Source: Anaerolineae bacterium
GTDB lineage: Bacteria; Chloroflexota; Anaerolineae; J102
Assembly: GCA_027036755.1 (NCBI GenBank)
Contig: JALWDV010000732.1
Coordinates: forward strand, 1 to 7,160
Length of the DNA: 7,160 nucleotides
Direction of reading: 5' to 3'
The notes below the pieces were generated by a model. That model made no database searches. It saw only the letters and a program-made list of their open reading frames with translations, and was not told the origin of the DNA. How positions within the stretch are numbered: position 1 is the first letter of the stretch; each line of letters begins with the position of its first letter. Below are positions 5,898 through 7,160 of this stretch, in pieces. Made by a program: the position numbers and the translations under genes.

Positions 5898-6149
5898 TCA
5901 GCCCATGAGCCCCGAAACGAGCATGGCCGCCAAAAGCAGCATAGCCAGCGCGACGAGCGCCAGGCCCAGCCAGCGCAGCGTCTGAGCGCGGGCGACGTCG
6001 CCGCTGTGGCGTTGATGCGCGGCCTGGCCGCGGCTCAGGGCCTCGACGTTGCGATTCGCCTCGCCCGCCCGGGCCCAAAGCCAGGCCCGGTGGCAATAGG
6101 TCCACTGGCCGATTTCGCTGGCGGAGATAATCTCGTCGGGTCGGGTCAT
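5898..6149 (-). CDS. Cas4-like N-terminal half with transmembrane helix
   Basis: The 83-residue product begins with ISASEIGQWTYCHRAWLWARAG (8-29), the usual opening of Cas4/Dna2-type nucleases, including the first cluster cysteine (C19). It continues to LSRGQAAHQRH (38-48), matching the GxxxH motif of the family (H45). Where the catalytic core should follow, it has a hydrophobic helix (about 59-79) and ends. The next gene begins with a matching helix and supplies the core. I therefore read the two as halves of one enzyme. They are either two proteins that assemble at the membrane or one protein interrupted by a TGA (5900-5898). The ATG lies nine bases after the translin stop, without a Shine-Dalgarno. 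A plain nonsense mutation in a formerly single gene cannot be excluded. Confidence 0.7.
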   Translation of the reverse strand: MTRPDEIISASEIGQWTYCHRAWLWARAGEANRNVEALSRGQAAHQRHSGDVARAQTLRWLGLALVALAMLLLAAMLVSGLMG

Positions 6150-6158
6150 CAGCGGCGC

Positions 6159-6794
6159 TCAGGAACGGCTCACCTGCTCCTCGAAATCGTGCAGCGCCCG
6201 TTCCAGCCTGCGCTGCCGCACGGCCACGGTCAGATCGCCGCGGGTGCGCTCGGTAACCCCGCGCACGATGTCGGTCTGACGCCGCAGCCCGCCGGTGATG
6301 GCGTCGGGAAAATCGATGGTGACCAGGACGCTGTAAATATCGTCCATCTTGACGAAATACGCCTCGGCCTCCTCCAGTCTATCCCGGCGGATGAGATCGA
6401 GGATGTAGCGCCGCATCTCGGTGGCGGCCTCGGCCAATCCTCCCAGATAGGCGCTGTTGGGCACGCCCAGGTCAGCGGGCGTGGGCAGGGGATCGTGGTG
6501 AATCAGCGCATAGACCAGATGCGCCTCGGTCACCTCTTTCAGCGCATCGCGAGTGTATCCCGCGTGGTAGAGATCAGGATAATTGACCAGGTCTGCGGTC
6601 ATCCTGTCGGCCAGCTCATCCACCTTGACCAGCAAATCCAGGGCCTGCTCGAATTCATGGCGATGACAGGCGCGGATGCTGAGGGAGCAGTAGCGGATGA
6701 GCTCGCGCGAGCGTTTGAGCGCGGCGTCCCGGGCTGCGTTGCGAGCCTCGAAATCCTGTCTGATTGTTTCGATAATATCGTTGAGATTGTTCAC
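6159..6794 (-). CDS. Translin family protein
   Basis: The 211-residue product is all-helical in character and matches translin/TRAX proteins in length and pattern. It has a leading helix rich in R/K and A (about 20-44, RSRELIRYCSLSIRACHR), NYPDLYHAGYTRDALKEVTEAHLVYAL (71-97), AYLGGLAEAATEMRRYILDLIR (115-136) and MDDIYSVLVTIDFPDAITGGLRRQTDIVRGVTERTRGDL (150-188). Translins form ring-like multimers that bind RNA or single-stranded DNA, and TRAX-type subunits are RNases with acidic active sites. E87/E90 (ExxE), E122/E126 and D151/D152 are candidate acidic residues here, so RNase activity is possible but not shown. The start is a GTG at 6794; no ATG lies between it and the in-frame stop near 6861, and the folded family region begins just after it. 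It is followed at nine bp by the split Cas4-like genes, suggesting one operon. Confidence 0.85.
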   Translation of the reverse strand: MNNLNDIIETIRQDFEARNAARDAALKRSRELIRYCSLSIRACHRHEFEQALDLLVKVDELADRMTADLVNYPDLYHAGYTRDALKEVTEAHLVYALIHHDPLPTPADLGVPNSAYLGGLAEAATEMRRYILDLIRRDRLEEAEAYFVKMDDIYSVLVTIDFPDAITGGLRRQTDIVRGVTERTRGDLTVAVRQRRLERALHDFEEQVSRS

Positions 6795-6858
6795 GGTGAT
6801 GTTGTCGCTGAGTGTGATGGGCGCGGGCGGGTCCGACGCTGGGCTGTTTGAAAATCGA

Positions 6859-6890
6859 TCTCACGCAAAGATGCAAAGGCGCAAAGGGAA
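6859..6890 (-). repeat. CTTTGCG repeat upstream of translin gene
   Basis: On the - strand this reads as CTTTGCG-type units ending CTTTGCGTGAGA, matching 3790-3824 ahead of hisH. The similarity weakly continues past the repeat into TTTTCA...CAG...CCA in both places. It ends 64 bases before the GTG start and lies in the likely promoter/leader region of the translin-nuclease block. Confidence 0.65.
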
Positions 6891-6899
6891 AAAGAAGCA

Positions 6900-6914
6900 A
6901 GGTGCGTCGCACCT
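6900..6914. repeat. Perfect AGGTGCGTCGCACCT palindrome
   Basis: Two 7-base arms pair perfectly around a central T. It is the same sequence family as the arms at 297-311 and 323-337. Here it stands alone between a CTTTGCG repeat and a fragment of the CGTCATT element, upstream of the - strand block. It could be a dispersed repeat or a binding site for a dimeric regulator. Confidence 0.6.
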
Positions 6915-6916
6915 GG

Positions 6917-6951
6917 GAGATTCCTTCTCCCTGCGGTCGTCGGAATGACGT
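6917..6951 (-). repeat. Truncated copy of the CGTCATT element
   Basis: This 35-base piece matches the first 35 bases of the element at 2734-2817, inverted, at 33 of 35 positions. It carries one terminus (GGAATGACGT) and lacks the rest, so it is a partial copy. Between it and the next repeat (6952-7034) I see nothing beyond a GC-rich GGCGCGCC palindrome at 6975-6982. Confidence 0.75.
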
Positions 6952-7034
6952 GACAAGGGTTTCGCGTTCCTGTCGGCGCGCCGTCGCGCGGCGGCTGTTT
7001 TGACTAGGGTGTGTCCAAAATGAGTTGGAAAGTT

Positions 7035-7160
7035 AAAATAATCCATTCATTGGCGGGGCGATTCGCGCCCGCCGCCAGCGCCGGGGGATAAAGTCCCCCG
7101 GCTAGAAACAGCGCCCCTTCGGGGCTAGCCGGATTTATCCGGCGCTGTTTTGTAGCCCGG
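7035..7160. repeat. Hairpin-rich dispersed repeat, copy B, runs off window
   Basis: Positions 7035-7129 match copy A (195-292) in direct orientation. Hairpins are GGGCG/CGCCC (7056-7060/7066-7070), a perfect 8-bp CCGGGGGA/TCCCCCGG (7081-7088/7094-7101), GCCCC-TTC-GGGGC (7113-7125) and GCCGGAT-TT-ATCCGGC (7128-7143). The last is absent from copy A. AAACAGCGCC (7106-7115) is an exact reverse complement of GGCGCTGTTT (7141-7150), giving an alternative outer stem that encloses the inner hairpins. The element reaches the window edge, so its right end is unknown. Confidence 0.8.

Noticed and set aside
5868..5900. TGA as selenocysteine codon
   Set aside because: No convincing SECIS-type hairpin follows the TGA, and the position lies in a membrane-loop region with no redox role. 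A split gene or nonsense mutation is simpler.
5334..6149. CRISPR-Cas adaptation module
   Set aside because: Cas4-like motifs are present, but no cas1, cas2, effector gene or regularly spaced repeat array is seen. The membrane helices also differ from CRISPR Cas4.
5394..6851. Long + strand open frame (485 codons) opposite the translin and nuclease genes
   Set aside because: Its product is low-complexity Q/G/H-rich with no recognisable domain, while three - strand genes in the same stretch show clear family motifs.
6795..7160. Protein or RNA gene at the right edge
   Set aside because: The stretch is explained by four repeat pieces. Short open frames there have no coding features, and no tRNA-like fold was found.

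Overview
The window is a GC-rich (by eye about 60%) bacterial chromosome segment carrying eight protein-coding genes in two convergent blocks, with almost all remaining DNA made of short dispersed palindromic repeats. The repeat types (CGTCATT-ended elements, 'CACAGAGACACGGAG' blocks, 'CGCAAAGATGCAAAG' blocks, CCGGGGGA/TCCCCCGG hairpin elements) and the gene types suggest a Chloroflexota (Anaerolineae-like) genome. That assignment is my inference from familiarity and is not proven here.

Positions 1-448 are non-coding. They hold an inverted repeat with a strong G-quadruplex pattern, a first copy of a hairpin-rich repeat that recurs at the far end of the window, and a set of GTGCGTCGCAC palindromes. 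The + strand block follows: hisC (449-1549, aminotransferase), a CE4-type polysaccharide deacetylase lipoprotein (1546-2721) that overlaps the hisC stop by 4 bp, hisB (2959-3540, IGP dehydratase) and hisH (3846-4472, glutaminase subunit of IGP synthase). The his genes belong to one pathway, but hisA, hisF and the others are not present. The gaps before hisB and before hisH are filled by repeats.

The - strand block reads toward hisH and ends 10 bp from it. In transcription order it has a translin-family protein (6794-6159), a small protein that looks like the N-terminal piece of a Cas4/RecB-like nuclease plus a membrane helix (6149-5898), a second protein starting with a membrane helix and carrying the PD-(D/E)XK catalytic core and three C-terminal cysteines (5867-5334), and a zinc-ribbon class I methyltransferase (5286-4483). 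The two nuclease pieces are in the same reading frame, separated by one TGA and ten sense codons. Together they supply the four cysteines and the catalytic residues of a Cas4-type enzyme, with a two-helix membrane hairpin between them. No CRISPR array or other cas gene is visible. This membrane-anchored, split Cas4-like nuclease next to a translin (a nucleic-acid-binding/RNase family) is the best candidate here for an undescribed system.

Positions 6795-7160 are again non-coding: four repeat pieces related to those at the left side and in the his region. Clear Shine-Dalgarno sequences are rare. The deacetylase has one. The methyltransferase instead has an extended -10 six bases before its ATG, which predicts a leaderless mRNA.
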